Assembly (NCBI RefSeq): GCF_026342015.1
Contig: NZ_JAPENL010000002.1
Span: 2,485,001-2,549,000 of the forward strand
Source: Micromonospora lupini
Lineage (GTDB): Bacteria; Actinomycetota; Actinomycetes; Mycobacteriales; Micromonosporaceae
Length of the DNA: 64,000 bases
Direction of reading: 5' to 3'
The position numbers and the translations under genes were made by a program. The notes under the pieces are model-generated. The model saw nothing but the letters and a program-made list of their open reading frames with translations. It made no database searches and was not told the origin of the DNA. Within the stretch, counting starts at the first letter, position 1. Each line of letters begins with the position of its first letter. Below are positions 43,780 to 52,178 of the stretch, in pieces.

Positions 43780-44769
43780 TCAGCTTTCGACCAACTCGGG
43801 GCGAGGGTGGAAGGTGCGGCGGTAGGTGGACGGGGCCACCCCGATGCGGTGGTGCAGTTGCTGGCGCAGGGCGGCCGTCGTGCCGAAACCGCAGCGGTGG
43901 GCGATCTGGTCGACGGTGAGGTCGGTCGTCTCCAGCAGCAGTCGCGCGTGGTCGGTGCGCTGTTGCAGCAGCCACTGGGCCGGGCTCAGGCCGGTCTCCG
44001 AGCGGAAGCGCCTGGTGAAGGTGCGGACGCTCATCCGGACCTGCTCGGCGAGGTCGCGCAGGGTGATCGGCTCGTGCAGCCGCTGCCGCGCCCACTCCCG
44101 GGCGCCCGCCGTGCTGGTGTCGGTGGCCCTCGGCACCGGCTGCTCGATGTACTGCGCCTGACCGCCGTCGCGCCACGGCGGCATCACGCAGCGCCGCGCC
44201 GCCCGGTTGGCGACCTCGCTGCCGTGGTCGAGGCGGATGACGTGCAGGCAGAGGTCGATGCCGGCGGCCACTCCGGCCGAGGTGAACACCCGGTCGTCGA
44301 CGATGAAGAGCACGTCCGGGTCGAGGTCCACCCGGTCGTGCAGGCGGCGGAACTGCTCGGCGTACGCCCAGTGGGTGGTGGCCCGGCGTCCGTCGAGCAG
44401 GCCCGCGGCGGCCAGCACGAAGGCCCCGGTGCAGATCGACATGATCCGGGCACCCCGCTCGTACGCCGACCGCAGCGCCCCGGCCACCTCCGGCTCGATG
44501 GCGCTCGAGGTCAGCACGGCGCTGTCGTGGATGCCGGGGACGATCACCGTGTCGGCGGTGTCGAGCAGCTCCAGACCATGGTCGGGGAGCACCTGGAAAC
44601 CGGCAGTGCTGCGGACCGGCCGCCCACCTGGGGTGCACACCTGTACGTCGTAGAAGTGGGTGTCGTCGGCGGCCCGGGCGGTGCTGAAGACCTGGGACGG
44701 GGTGCCCAGGTCGAGGCCGACGACGTGGTCGAGGGCGAGGACGGCGATCCGGTGCGGGCCAGTGCTCAT
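43780..44769 (-). CDS. GlxA-like AraC-family regulator (DJ-1/PfpI plus AraC HTH)
   Basis: The 329-residue protein has an N-terminal DJ-1/PfpI-like domain at residues 5-170 (IAVLALDHVVGLDLGTPSQVF, TVIVPGI, IMSICTGAFVLAAAGLLDGRRATTHW). It is followed by an AraC double helix-turn-helix (LRDLAEQVRMSVRTFTRRFRSETGLSPAQWLLQQR). Members of this GlxA-like group control catabolic or metabolic genes. The ATG at 44767-44769 follows AATAAT by 6 nt, suggesting a leaderless mRNA. It is divergent from the MFS transporter gene with 71 nt between them, so that transporter is its probable target. Confidence 0.9.
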   Translation of the reverse strand: MSTGPHRIAVLALDHVVGLDLGTPSQVFSTARAADDTHFYDVQVCTPGGRPVRSTAGFQVLPDHGLELLDTADTVIVPGIHDSAVLTSSAIEPEVAGALRSAYERGARIMSICTGAFVLAAAGLLDGRRATTHWAYAEQFRRLHDRVDLDPDVLFIVDDRVFTSAGVAAGIDLCLHVIRLDHGSEVANRAARRCVMPPWRDGGQAQYIEQPVPRATDTSTAGAREWARQRLHEPITLRDLAEQVRMSVRTFTRRFRSETGLSPAQWLLQQRTDHARLLLETTDLTVDQIAHRCGFGTTAALRQQLHHRIGVAPSTYRRTFHPRPELVES

Positions 44770-44840
44770 GGCCCGATTATTGCGCATGATGGCTTTCCGG
44801 CCACTCGTCGCCGCCGCGCCCGTCGCCCAGACTTGTCGAC

Positions 44841-46145
44841 GTGACCAAGAACCGTCGCCTGCATCCCGCCTGGTTCGTCGCCGCCGTCGCCTTCGTGGCG
44901 CTTGTCGGCGCGGCCGGCTTCCGCGCCACCCCGTCGGTGCTGCTGCACCCGTTGCACGCGGAGTTCGGCTGGCCGCTCGCCACCATCTCCGCCGCCGTCT
45001 CGGTCAACCTGCTCCTCTACGGGCTCACCGCGCCGTTCGCCGCCGCGCTGATGGACCGCTTCGGCATCCGTCGGGTGGTGTCGGTGGCGCTGCTGCTGGT
45101 CGCCGCGGGCAGTGGCCTGACGGTCTTCATGACCGCGAGCTGGCAGTTGCTGCTGTGCTGGGGCGTCCTCGTCGGCCTGGGCACCGGCTCGATGGCGCTG
45201 GCGTTCGTGGCGACAGTCACCGGGCGCTGGTTCGTCCGGCGGCGGGGCCTCGTCACCGGGGTGCTGACCGCGGGCGGGGCGGCCGGCCAACTGATCTTCC
45301 TGCCACTGATCGCCGTGCTGGTGCGCGACCACGGGTGGCGCACGGCGGCGCTCGTCGTGGCCGGAGCCGCCCTGGCGGTCGTACCCCTGGTGGTGTGGCT
45401 GCTGCGCGAACACCCGGCGGATCTCGACCTGCCCGCCTACGGCGCGACCGAGGTCGTCGCGGCGCCGCCGCCGACCGGCGGCGCGGCGACCCGGGCGCTT
45501 GGCGCGCTTGCCGCCGCGGCCCGGACCCGGCCGTTCTGGCTGCTGGCCGGCGGGTTCGCGATCTGCGGCGCCACCACCAACGGCCTCGTCGGTACGCACT
45601 TCGTGCCGGCCGCGCACGACCACGGCATGGCCGAGACCACGGCGGCCGGGCTGCTCGCCCTGGTGGGCCTCTTCGACATCGTCGGCACGATCGCCTCCGG
45701 CTGGCTCACCGACCGGGTGGACAGCCGGCTGCTGCTCGGCGCCTACTACGCCCTGCGCGGGCTGTCGCTGCTGGTGCTGCCCAGCCTGTTCGCGGGCACC
45801 GCGAAGCCGAGCATGCTTGTGTTCATCGTCTTCTACGGCCTGGACTGGGTGGCCACCGTGCCGCCGACGGTGGCGCTGTGCCGGGAGTACTTCGGCGGCG
45901 CCGGGGCGGTCGTGTTCGGCTGGGTGTTCGCCGCCCACCAGTTCGGGGCGGCGCTCGCGGCGACGGGCGCGGGACTGGTCCGCGACCGGCTCGGCGACTA
46001 CGCGCTGGCCTGGTACGTGGCCGGCGCGTTGTCGATAGGCGCGGCCGGACTGTCGTTGCTGCTGCGCCGACGGCCGGGCCGGCCGGTGCCGGAGGCAGTC
46101 CTGGTCGCCGCGACCGCACCCCGGGCGTGGAGCTTCCGAGGCTGA
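44841..46145 (+). CDS. MFS transporter
   Basis: The 434-residue protein has about 12 membrane helices and MFS motifs. The first half shows GFRATPSVLLHPLHAEFGWPLATISAAVSVNLLLYGL and GTGSMALAFVATVTGRWF, with the loop RRRGLVTGVLTAGGAAGQL. This resembles the oxalate/formate-type and monocarboxylate-like members. The substrate is unknown. The GTG at 44841 has CAGACT ending 7 nt upstream, with no ribosome site. It lies divergent from a GlxA-like regulator, a common arrangement for regulated transport. The gene ends 2 nt before the convergent lectin gene. Confidence 0.9.
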   Translation: MTKNRRLHPAWFVAAVAFVALVGAAGFRATPSVLLHPLHAEFGWPLATISAAVSVNLLLYGLTAPFAAALMDRFGIRRVVSVALLLVAAGSGLTVFMTASWQLLLCWGVLVGLGTGSMALAFVATVTGRWFVRRRGLVTGVLTAGGAAGQLIFLPLIAVLVRDHGWRTAALVVAGAALAVVPLVVWLLREHPADLDLPAYGATEVVAAPPPTGGAATRALGALAAAARTRPFWLLAGGFAICGATTNGLVGTHFVPAAHDHGMAETTAAGLLALVGLFDIVGTIASGWLTDRVDSRLLLGAYYALRGLSLLVLPSLFAGTAKPSMLVFIVFYGLDWVATVPPTVALCREYFGGAGAVVFGWVFAAHQFGAALAATGAGLVRDRLGDYALAWYVAGALSIGAAGLSLLLRRRPGRPVPEAVLVAATAPRAWSFRG

Positions 46146-46146
46146 G

Positions 46147-46869
46147 TCAGCCCAGAGTCCACTGCTGGGCGGGCCGGCCGTCGCAGGGTCGCTGCCGGAT
46201 CTCGTCCCCGGCCTCGGCGCCGTCGTCGTCGGCCTGCGCGCACTTGCCGCTGTGCACCGCGACGACAAGCACCGGGCCGGTGCCTGTCGGACTCAGCCGC
46301 CACTGCTGGTTCGCCCCACCGTGACAGGGAAACTGCAGCACCGTCGCCCCGTCGTCACCGCTGCCGCCCTCGACGTCGAGGCACTGCCCGTCGGCGGCGT
46401 TCGTCAACGTCACCGCGTCCGCGCCGGCCGGGTTGACGACCCACTGCTGCTCCGGGCCGCCGGTGCAGGCGGCCAACTCGGCCTGCGCCTTCTCGCCGTT
46501 CCCGTCGAGCCCGAGGCAGAGCCCGGAGGGCGACCGCAGCACGCGGGGCCCGGCGGTCGGGACGGCCGGGGTGGCCGACGGGGTCGGCGACGGCTCGACC
46601 GAGGGGGTCGGGCCCGGCTCGGCCGGCGCGGTGGTCGGCTCGGCCGCGCTGGGCGGCGCGGCGACAGTCGCGGGCACCACCGGCTCGTCGTCGTCGCCGT
46701 CGAGAAGGCCGGTGGCGAAGACCACCCCGAGGAGTACGCCCACCAGCCCGACCGCCAACGCCAACCGCAGCAGCGGGTCGGCCAGCGGCCCGGAACGGGC
46801 TCTCCGCCGACCGCCGTAGACGGTGCCGGCGGGGTCGGGTCGCTCCTCGGGCACTGGCATACGGGCCAT
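46147..46869 (-). CDS. Secreted or membrane-anchored ricin-type lectin domain protein
   Basis: The 240-residue protein has a basic cytoplasmic N-terminus, one membrane helix at about residues 33-52 (LLRLALAVGLVGVLLGVVF), a linker rich in Pro, Thr and Ser (about 60-105), and a C-terminal ricin B-type beta-trefoil. The trefoil shows the repeats GLCLGLDGNGEKAQAELAAC, GGPEQQWVV, GQCLDVEGGSGDDGATVLQF, CHGGANQQWRL and CDGRPAQQW, with the QxW signature three times. It probably binds sugars outside the cell. No catalytic domain is attached. GGGTGAGG precedes the ATG at 46867-46869. Confidence 0.85.
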   Translation of the reverse strand: MARMPVPEERPDPAGTVYGGRRRARSGPLADPLLRLALAVGLVGVLLGVVFATGLLDGDDDEPVVPATVAAPPSAAEPTTAPAEPGPTPSVEPSPTPSATPAVPTAGPRVLRSPSGLCLGLDGNGEKAQAELAACTGGPEQQWVVNPAGADAVTLTNAADGQCLDVEGGSGDDGATVLQFPCHGGANQQWRLSPTGTGPVLVVAVHSGKCAQADDDGAEAGDEIRQRPCDGRPAQQWTLG

Positions 46870-46925
46870 CCTCACCCACCACTGCGGGCCGGGGCCAGCC
46901 GACGGCGGTCGTCGGCCCGGTGGGA

Positions 46926-47396
46926 TCAGCGGGTGGGCTGCGGGTCGGTGACGTCGGCCACAGTCGCGCCGAGGGCGGTGATCGCGGCGTCCGCGTCGAC
47001 AGCGACGGCGAGACCACGCTCGCCCGCGCCGAGGGTGATCTCCCGGCCGCGCAGTCGCTCGTCGGCGATCACCGGCCACGCGGTGCTCGCGCCGAACGGG
47101 GTGATGGTGCCCCGTTCGTACCCGGTGGCGGCCAGGGCGCCCGCCGCGTCCGGCATGGAGATGCGCTGCACACTGAGCAGGGCGCGCAGCTTGGGCCAGG
47201 AGACGACCCGGTCCCCGGGGGTGAGCACGAAGAGGTGATCGTCGGCACTCCGGCGGACGACAATCGTCTTGACCACGTCCGGTACGGCCACGCCACGGGC
47301 CGCCGCGGCCTCCGCGAGGCTGTCGACCGCACCGTGGCTGACCAGCCGATACGGCAGTCCGGCGGCGTCCAGGGCGGTGATGGCGGGCGATGGCAT
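46926..47396 (-). CDS. YbaK/aminoacyl-tRNA deacylase-like protein
   Basis: The 156-residue protein matches the YbaK/ProX editing family, which hydrolyses mischarged tRNA (for example Cys-tRNA-Pro). It shows LPYRLVSHGAVDSLAEAAAARGV, PDVVKTIVVRRSADDHLFVLTPGDRVV (conserved Lys) and a C-terminal segment GYERGTITPFGA. Exact tRNA specificity cannot be read. The ATG at 47394-47396 follows TACCGT by 7 nt and has no ribosome site, so a leaderless mRNA is likely. The adjacent divergent tmsA-like gene begins 93 nt away. Confidence 0.85.
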   Translation of the reverse strand: MPSPAITALDAAGLPYRLVSHGAVDSLAEAAAARGVAVPDVVKTIVVRRSADDHLFVLTPGDRVVSWPKLRALLSVQRISMPDAAGALAATGYERGTITPFGASTAWPVIADERLRGREITLGAGERGLAVAVDADAAITALGATVADVTDPQPTR

Positions 47397-47489
47397 GCCC
47401 GCCACGGTAACCGTCGAACCTGGCGCCGGACGGGAAACGGCAGGCGTTGACATCCCACCGTTTCCGAGGTCCGGGCGTAAGGTGATCAC

Positions 47490-48887
47490 ATGCGCGCTGA
47501 GCGTGTGGATCACCCCATTGACCATGATGAAGCGGTGGACACGCTGCGGCGGTCGTACGCCGCGGTGCCCACGGGCGAGCCTGTCCGGCTGGCCAAACGC
47601 ACCTCCAACCTGTTCCGCCCCCGGTCCGCGCCCCGGACCCCGGGCCTCGACGTAAGTGGCCTCAACCGGGTGCTCGCGGTGGACGCGAGCGCGCGCACCG
47701 CCGACGTGCAGGGCATGTGCACGTACGAGGACCTGGTCGACGCGACGCTGCCGCACGGGCTGATGCCCCTGGTGGTGCCGCAACTACGCACCATCACCCT
47801 CGGCGGGGCGGTGACCGGCCTGGGGATCGAGTCGACCTCCTTCCGCAACGGCCTGCCCCACGAGTCGGTACGCGAGATGGACATCCTCACCGGCTCGGGC
47901 GAGATCGTCACCGCCCGGCCGGACGGGGAGCACGCCGACCTGTTCACCGCGTTCCCCAACTCGCTTGGCAGCCTCGGGTACGCGACCCGGCTGCGGATCG
48001 AGCTGCAACCGATCGGCCGGTACGTGGCGTTGCGCAACATCCGGTTCACCCAACTGGAGGCGCTCACCGACGCGATCGCCGAGGTGACCGCCACCCGGTC
48101 CTGGGCCGGCGAGCCGGTCGACGTGATGGACGGCGTGATGTTCAGCCCCGGCGAGGCGTACCTGATCCTGGGCACGTTCACCGACACGGCCGACCCGCCC
48201 AGCGACTACACCGGCCAGGCGATCTACTACCGGTCGCTGCGTCGGCGCACCCGCGACGTGCTCACCGCGTACGACTATCTGTGGCGCTGGGACACCGACT
48301 GGTTCTGGTGTTCGGCGGCGTTCGGCGCGCAGCACCCGGTCGTGCGCAGGCTCTGGCCGGCGCGTTACCGACGCAGCGACGTCTACCACCGACTGGTCCG
48401 CCTCGAGCACCGGCACCAGGTGGCGGCGCGGCTCGACCGGCTGCGCGGCCAGCCGGCCCGCGAGCGGGTCGTGCAGGACGTGGAGATCCCGCTGGACCGT
48501 ACGGCCGACTTCCTGCGCTGGTTCGCGGGCAGCGTGGGGATGACCCCGGTGTGGCTCTGCCCGTTGCGGTTGCGCGAGCCGGCCGGTCCCGGTTCGGCGC
48601 GGTCCTGGCCGCTGTATCCGCTCCACGGGGGGCAGGACTACGTCAACATTGGTTTCTGGGGGAGCGTGTCGATCGCGCCCGGCGCCGCCGACGGCGACGT
48701 CAACCGCACGATCGAACGCAGGGTGTCGGAGTCGGGCGGGCACAAGTCGCTCTACTCGGACGCGTACTACGACCGGGACGCCTTCGATCGCCTCTACGGC
48801 GGCGAGACCTGGCGCGCGGTGAAGGACCGCTACGACCCGGACCACCGGCTGACGGGACTGTACGAAAAGGCGGTAGCACGAGCATGA
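47490..48887 (+). CDS. tmsA: FAD-binding oxidoreductase for 10-methyl fatty acid synthesis
   Basis: The 465-residue protein is a VAO/PCMH-type FAD oxidoreductase similar to delta-24-sterol reductase. It shows LAKRTSNLFRPRSAP, the FAD-binding VVPQLRTITLGGAVTGLGIESTSFRNGLPHE and DYVNIGFWGSVS at the end. It is followed with a 4-nt overlap by a cyclopropane-synthase-like methyltransferase. That pair (tmsA-tmsB, called bfaA-bfaB in mycobacteria) makes 10-methyl branched fatty acids such as tuberculostearic acid; this enzyme reduces the 10-methylene intermediate. Micromonospora membranes contain such lipids. The ATG at 47490 follows TAAGGT by 6 nt. No tmsC-like gene follows. Confidence 0.85.
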   Translation: MRAERVDHPIDHDEAVDTLRRSYAAVPTGEPVRLAKRTSNLFRPRSAPRTPGLDVSGLNRVLAVDASARTADVQGMCTYEDLVDATLPHGLMPLVVPQLRTITLGGAVTGLGIESTSFRNGLPHESVREMDILTGSGEIVTARPDGEHADLFTAFPNSLGSLGYATRLRIELQPIGRYVALRNIRFTQLEALTDAIAEVTATRSWAGEPVDVMDGVMFSPGEAYLILGTFTDTADPPSDYTGQAIYYRSLRRRTRDVLTAYDYLWRWDTDWFWCSAAFGAQHPVVRRLWPARYRRSDVYHRLVRLEHRHQVAARLDRLRGQPARERVVQDVEIPLDRTADFLRWFAGSVGMTPVWLCPLRLREPAGPGSARSWPLYPLHGGQDYVNIGFWGSVSIAPGAADGDVNRTIERRVSESGGHKSLYSDAYYDRDAFDRLYGGETWRAVKDRYDPDHRLTGLYEKAVARA

Positions 48888-50227
48888 GCCTGACCGATCG
48901 AGACCAGGGGGCGGCGAGCGTCCCCGCCACCCCGCCGGCGGGGGGCCGGCCCACCGGTCCGACCGTGGCGGACGTCGTCCGCGCGGTCACCGCCGGGCCG
49001 CTGCCAGTGCGGATCATCGGGTACGACGGCAGCGCCGTCGGCCCGGCCGACGCCGGCATCACCCTGTCGATCCGTTCCGAGCGGGGACTGTCGTACCTGC
49101 TCACCGCCCCCGGTGACCTGGGCATGGCCCGGGCGTACGTCAGCGGTGACCTGGCGTTGCAGGGGGTGCACCCGGGTGACCCGTACGAGGCGCTGCGGGT
49201 GCTCAAGGACGAGTTGCGGCTGCGCCCACCGTCGCTCGCCGACGGGCTGGCGCTGGTGCGCGGGCTGGGCTGGGAGCGGCTGATGCCGCCGCCCGCCCCG
49301 CCGCAGGAGGCCCAGCCGCGCTGGAAGCGGGTGGTGAACGGGCTGCGGCACTCGCGGGTGCGCGACAGCACGGCGATCTCGCACCACTACGACGTCTCGA
49401 ACGCCTTCTACGAGAAGGTGCTCGGCCCGTCGATGACGTACACCTGCGCGGTCTACCGCTCTCCGGACGACACGCTGGAGCAGGCCCAGGCGGCGAAGTA
49501 CGACCTGGTCGCCGGCAAGCTGGCGCTGAAGAAGGGGATGCGGCTGCTCGACGTGGGCTGCGGCTGGGGTGGGATGGTCCGCCACGCGGCCCGCGAGTAC
49601 GGCGTCAAGGCGCTCGGGGTGACCCTGTCGAAGGCGCAGGCGCAGTGGGCGCAGGCGGCGATCGAGCGGGAGGGGCTGAGCGAGCTGGCCGAGGTGCGGC
49701 ACCTGGACTACCGGGACGCGCCGGCGGAGCAGTTCGACGCCATCTCCTCGATCGGGCTGACCGAGCACATCGGGGTGCGCAACTATCCGGCCTACTTCGG
49801 GGCGCTGCGGTCCCGACTGCGGACCGGGGGTCGGCTCCTCAACCACACCATCACGCGCGCGGACAACCGCGCGCCGCACCGCTCGGGCGCGTTCATCGAC
49901 AGGTACGTCTTCCCGGACGGCGAGCTGGCCGGCCCGGGGCGGCTGATCAGCGAGGTGCACGACGCCGGGCTGGAGGTGCACCACGAGGAGAACCTGCGCC
50001 AGCACTACGCGCTGACGCTTGCCGCGTGGTGCCGCAACCTGGTGGAGCACTGGGACTTCTGCGTCTCGGAGGTGGGCGCGGGCACGGCCCGGGTGTGGGG
50101 GCTCTACATGGCCGGGTCGCGGATGGCGTTCGAACGCAACGGCATCCAGCTGCACCAGGTACTGGCCACCCACAACGGCCCGGACGGTGTGAACGGCTAC
50201 CCGCTGCGACCGGACTGGTTGCCCTGA
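48884..50227 (+). CDS. tmsB: SAM-dependent fatty-acid methyltransferase
   Basis: The 447-residue protein belongs to the cyclopropane-fatty-acid synthase family. It shows an N-terminal lipid-related domain, then SHHYDVSNAFYEKVLGPSMTYTCAVY, the SAM motif LLDVGCGWGGMVRHAA, GVTLSKAQAQWAQ, and SSIGLTEHIGVRNYPAYFGAL. In tms/bfa loci this enzyme adds a methylene to C10 of oleoyl chains of phospholipids, and TmsA reduces the product. A plain cyclopropane synthase is the alternative, but the preceding tmsA-like gene makes the 10-methyl route more likely. The ATG overlaps the tmsA stop by 4 nt. Confidence 0.87.
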   Translation: MSLTDRDQGAASVPATPPAGGRPTGPTVADVVRAVTAGPLPVRIIGYDGSAVGPADAGITLSIRSERGLSYLLTAPGDLGMARAYVSGDLALQGVHPGDPYEALRVLKDELRLRPPSLADGLALVRGLGWERLMPPPAPPQEAQPRWKRVVNGLRHSRVRDSTAISHHYDVSNAFYEKVLGPSMTYTCAVYRSPDDTLEQAQAAKYDLVAGKLALKKGMRLLDVGCGWGGMVRHAAREYGVKALGVTLSKAQAQWAQAAIEREGLSELAEVRHLDYRDAPAEQFDAISSIGLTEHIGVRNYPAYFGALRSRLRTGGRLLNHTITRADNRAPHRSGAFIDRYVFPDGELAGPGRLISEVHDAGLEVHHEENLRQHYALTLAAWCRNLVEHWDFCVSEVGAGTARVWGLYMAGSRMAFERNGIQLHQVLATHNGPDGVNGYPLRPDWLP

Positions 50228-50289
50228 CCACCTGCTGACCGTTGCCTGAAGCCGCGTCGAGAAAGTCGGCGCGGCTTCTCGCGAAGCGA

Positions 50290-50318
50290 TTGACAAACAA
50301 GTTTTGTACGTACAAACT
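50290..50318 (+). promoter_or_regulatory. Promoter with palindromic operator, regulator/SRPBCC operon
   Basis: TTGACA at 50290-50295 is a consensus -35. A perfect 14-bp palindrome TTTGTACGTACAAA at 50303-50316 lies in the spacer and over the -10 region. A protein bound there would block the promoter, so the regulator that begins at 50328 probably represses itself. Confidence 0.6.
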
Positions 50319-50327
50319 GATTTTGCC

Positions 50328-50882
50328 ATGAGAGACGTCCTGTACCTGGAGCAGATCGAGCAGGCCGAAGTCCTGCTCAAGCCGCAGCGTGTCGAGGTGC
50401 TGCGGCAACTCGCCGAACCGCGCACCTGCACCGAGGTCGCGGCCCGACTCGATCAGACGCCGCAGCGCGTCTACTACCACGTCAAGCAGCTCGTCGCGGC
50501 CGGCCTCGTCGAGCTGGTAAACGAGCGCAAGGTCCGGGGCATCACCGAAGGCATCTACCAGGCCGCCGCCCGGTCCTACTGGCTGTCCCCCCGGCTGGTC
50601 GGCCGGATCGGGCTGCGCCGGGCCCGCGACGAGCTGAGCCTGGGCTACCTGCTCGACCTGATGGAGGAGGTCCAGGCCGACGTCGCGGCCCTGGACCGTG
50701 CCGCCCCCGAGCTGCCCTCGATCGGGGTCTCCGGCGAGATCCGGGTGCCCGCCGAGCAGCGCCCGCAGTTCCTGCACGACCTGCAAACCGCACTTCAGGA
50801 CCTGTTCGCCCGTTACGGCGGCAGTGAAGGAGATGCCTTCAAGCTCGCCGTCGCCTGCTATCCGAAAGGGAACGACACATGA
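50328..50882 (+). CDS. ArsR-like winged-helix transcriptional regulator
   Basis: The 184-residue protein has an N-terminal winged helix (LKPQRVEVLRQLAEPRTCTEVAARL, DQTPQRVYYHVKQLVAAGLVELV, wing KVRGITEGIYQAAARSYW). A C-terminal helical domain follows. The type matches ArsR/HTH_20 regulators commonly paired with a downstream AHSA1/SRPBCC gene. The ligand is unknown. A 14-bp palindrome over its promoter suggests autorepression. The next gene starts within the stop codon (ATGA), so both proteins are made together. The ATG at 50328 was chosen over the GTG/TTG at 50304, which lies in the operator. Confidence 0.85.
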   Translation: MRDVLYLEQIEQAEVLLKPQRVEVLRQLAEPRTCTEVAARLDQTPQRVYYHVKQLVAAGLVELVNERKVRGITEGIYQAAARSYWLSPRLVGRIGLRRARDELSLGYLLDLMEEVQADVAALDRAAPELPSIGVSGEIRVPAEQRPQFLHDLQTALQDLFARYGGSEGDAFKLAVACYPKGNDT

Positions 50883-51757
50883 GTGACCCGTTGAAGGTCC
50901 AGGCCCGCCTCTCCGCGCCCGTCGGGCGCGTCCGTGAGGCACTGACCGACCCGGCCGAGCTGCGGCTCTGGCTGGCCGAGCACGCCGAGGTCGAGCTGCC
51001 CCAGCGGTACGAGTTCTGGGGCCGCTACACGCCCGAGGGTGACGCCCCGCACCAGCGCCTGCTGCACGCCGACGACGACACGTTGCGCTTCGGCTGGCTG
51101 CTCGACGGGGTGGAGACCACCACCGAGCTGCAGTTGACCGCAGAGGGCACCGACAGCACTGTGCTCACGCTGACGCAGAGCCACTTCGACTTCAACGAGG
51201 CGATGACCGGCTCCAGCATCCGTGGCGTGCTGCAGACGTACTGGGCGCTGTCCATCGCCAACCTGGCCGCACACCTGGAGGGTCGGCCGCTGCTGCCCCG
51301 CACCGACTTCACCTCCGCCGACCTGCGCGGCGAGCTGGTCATCGCCGCCCCCATCGACAAGGTGTGGGAGTCGCTTGCCGATTCCGAGCAGGCCAGCGCC
51401 TGGTTCGGCTACCCCATCGGGATCGAGCCGTGGGTCGGCGGCCGGTACGCGATGGGCGGCTTCGAGAACGGCTTCGCGGCCAAGATCGTCGACCTGGAGC
51501 CCGGCCGGAAGATGTCAGTGGACTGGGGCCCGACCGGCGTCACGAACTGGGAGCTGGCCGAGTCCGACGGCCGGACCACGCTCACCTTCGTGCAGAGCGG
51601 CTTCGACGAGACCAACCCCCCGTACGCGGCCTGGACCGGGTCGGTGTCCGGCCTGGCCGAGCTGCGCCGATTCCACGAGGTGCCGGACTGGCAGCCGATC
51701 TGGATCTCGACCGAGGTGCCCGGCCTGGAGCCCGAGCCCTCCGGAGCGGCAAGCTGA
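50879..51757 (+). CDS. Tandem SRPBCC (AHSA1-like) domain protein
   Basis: The 292-residue protein contains two SRPBCC/AHSA1-type domains. The first starts VQARLSAPVGRVREALTDPAELRLWLA; the second starts GELVIAAPIDKVWESLADSEQASAWFG, with the WVGGRYAM and TLTFVQSGFDETNPP segments typical of the fold. SRPBCC proteins bind hydrophobic ligands or client proteins in a deep cavity. The gene overlaps the regulator by 4 nt, so the pair may form a ligand-responsive unit. No catalytic residues are recognisable. A large palindrome follows the gene. Confidence 0.85.
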   Translation: MSDPLKVQARLSAPVGRVREALTDPAELRLWLAEHAEVELPQRYEFWGRYTPEGDAPHQRLLHADDDTLRFGWLLDGVETTTELQLTAEGTDSTVLTLTQSHFDFNEAMTGSSIRGVLQTYWALSIANLAAHLEGRPLLPRTDFTSADLRGELVIAAPIDKVWESLADSEQASAWFGYPIGIEPWVGGRYAMGGFENGFAAKIVDLEPGRKMSVDWGPTGVTNWELAESDGRTTLTFVQSGFDETNPPYAAWTGSVSGLAELRRFHEVPDWQPIWISTEVPGLEPEPSGAAS

Positions 51758-51791
51758 CGGTTTCGCCATGACCGTGCTCGGCGTTCTCGCT

Positions 51792-51866
51792 TGATCGTGC
51801 TCGATCACGGATGTAGTGGCCTCGTTCGCGCGGCGAGGCCACTACATCCTGGATCGAGCACGATCA
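51792..51866. repeat. 75-bp near-perfect palindrome
   Basis: Two 33-nt arms (51792-51824 and 51834-51866) match at 31 of 33 positions around a 9-nt loop TTCGCGCGG. The inner 15 bp GATGTAGTGGCCTCG is perfect. The arms contain repeated GATCGTGCTCGATC-like sequence. It lies 34 nt past the SRPBCC stop. It could terminate transcription, but it is much longer than needed and looks like a dispersed palindromic element. Confidence 0.85.
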
Positions 51867-51944
51867 TGGCGGGGAAGCTCGGAATTTACCGATCCGCTCG
51901 CTGGATTCGGTGACTTTTCGGGGTCAAGTGGGTACTGGCGGGCG

Positions 51945-52178
51945 ATGTTCTTCATCTTTGGTCTGCGTACCAAGGTCGACCGGTCCGGTGTGGTGCAGCA
52001 GGTCTGCCGCCACTGCGGCAACCACGCCGCGCAGGTCATCACCCGCCGGTCGACCACGTTCACCCTCTTCTTCATTCCGCTCATCCCGGTCCGCACCCGG
52101 TACGCGCAGCAGTGCACGTTCTGCGGGGCGCAGTACGAGATCGCCACGTCCGACGCCAAGCGCCTCCCGGTCGGCTGA
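51945..52178 (+). CDS. Small zinc-ribbon protein
   Basis: The 77-residue protein starts MFFIFGLRTKVDRSGVVQQV and carries two CxxC pairs, CRHCGN and CTFCGA, spaced by about 35 residues that contain a hydrophobic stretch TTFTLFFIPLIPVRTRYAQQ. Together these can form one zinc ribbon. Such proteins are common in actinobacteria with unknown function. The ATG at 51945 is chosen as the start of the conserved part; the frame opens earlier inside the palindrome. Confidence 0.7.
   Translation: MFFIFGLRTKVDRSGVVQQVCRHCGNHAAQVITRRSTTFTLFFIPLIPVRTRYAQQCTFCGAQYEIATSDAKRLPVG

Noticed and set aside
51792..51866. CRISPR-like or phage attachment site reading of the large palindrome
   Set aside because: There is only one copy here and no integrase, repeat-spacer pattern or tRNA nearby.
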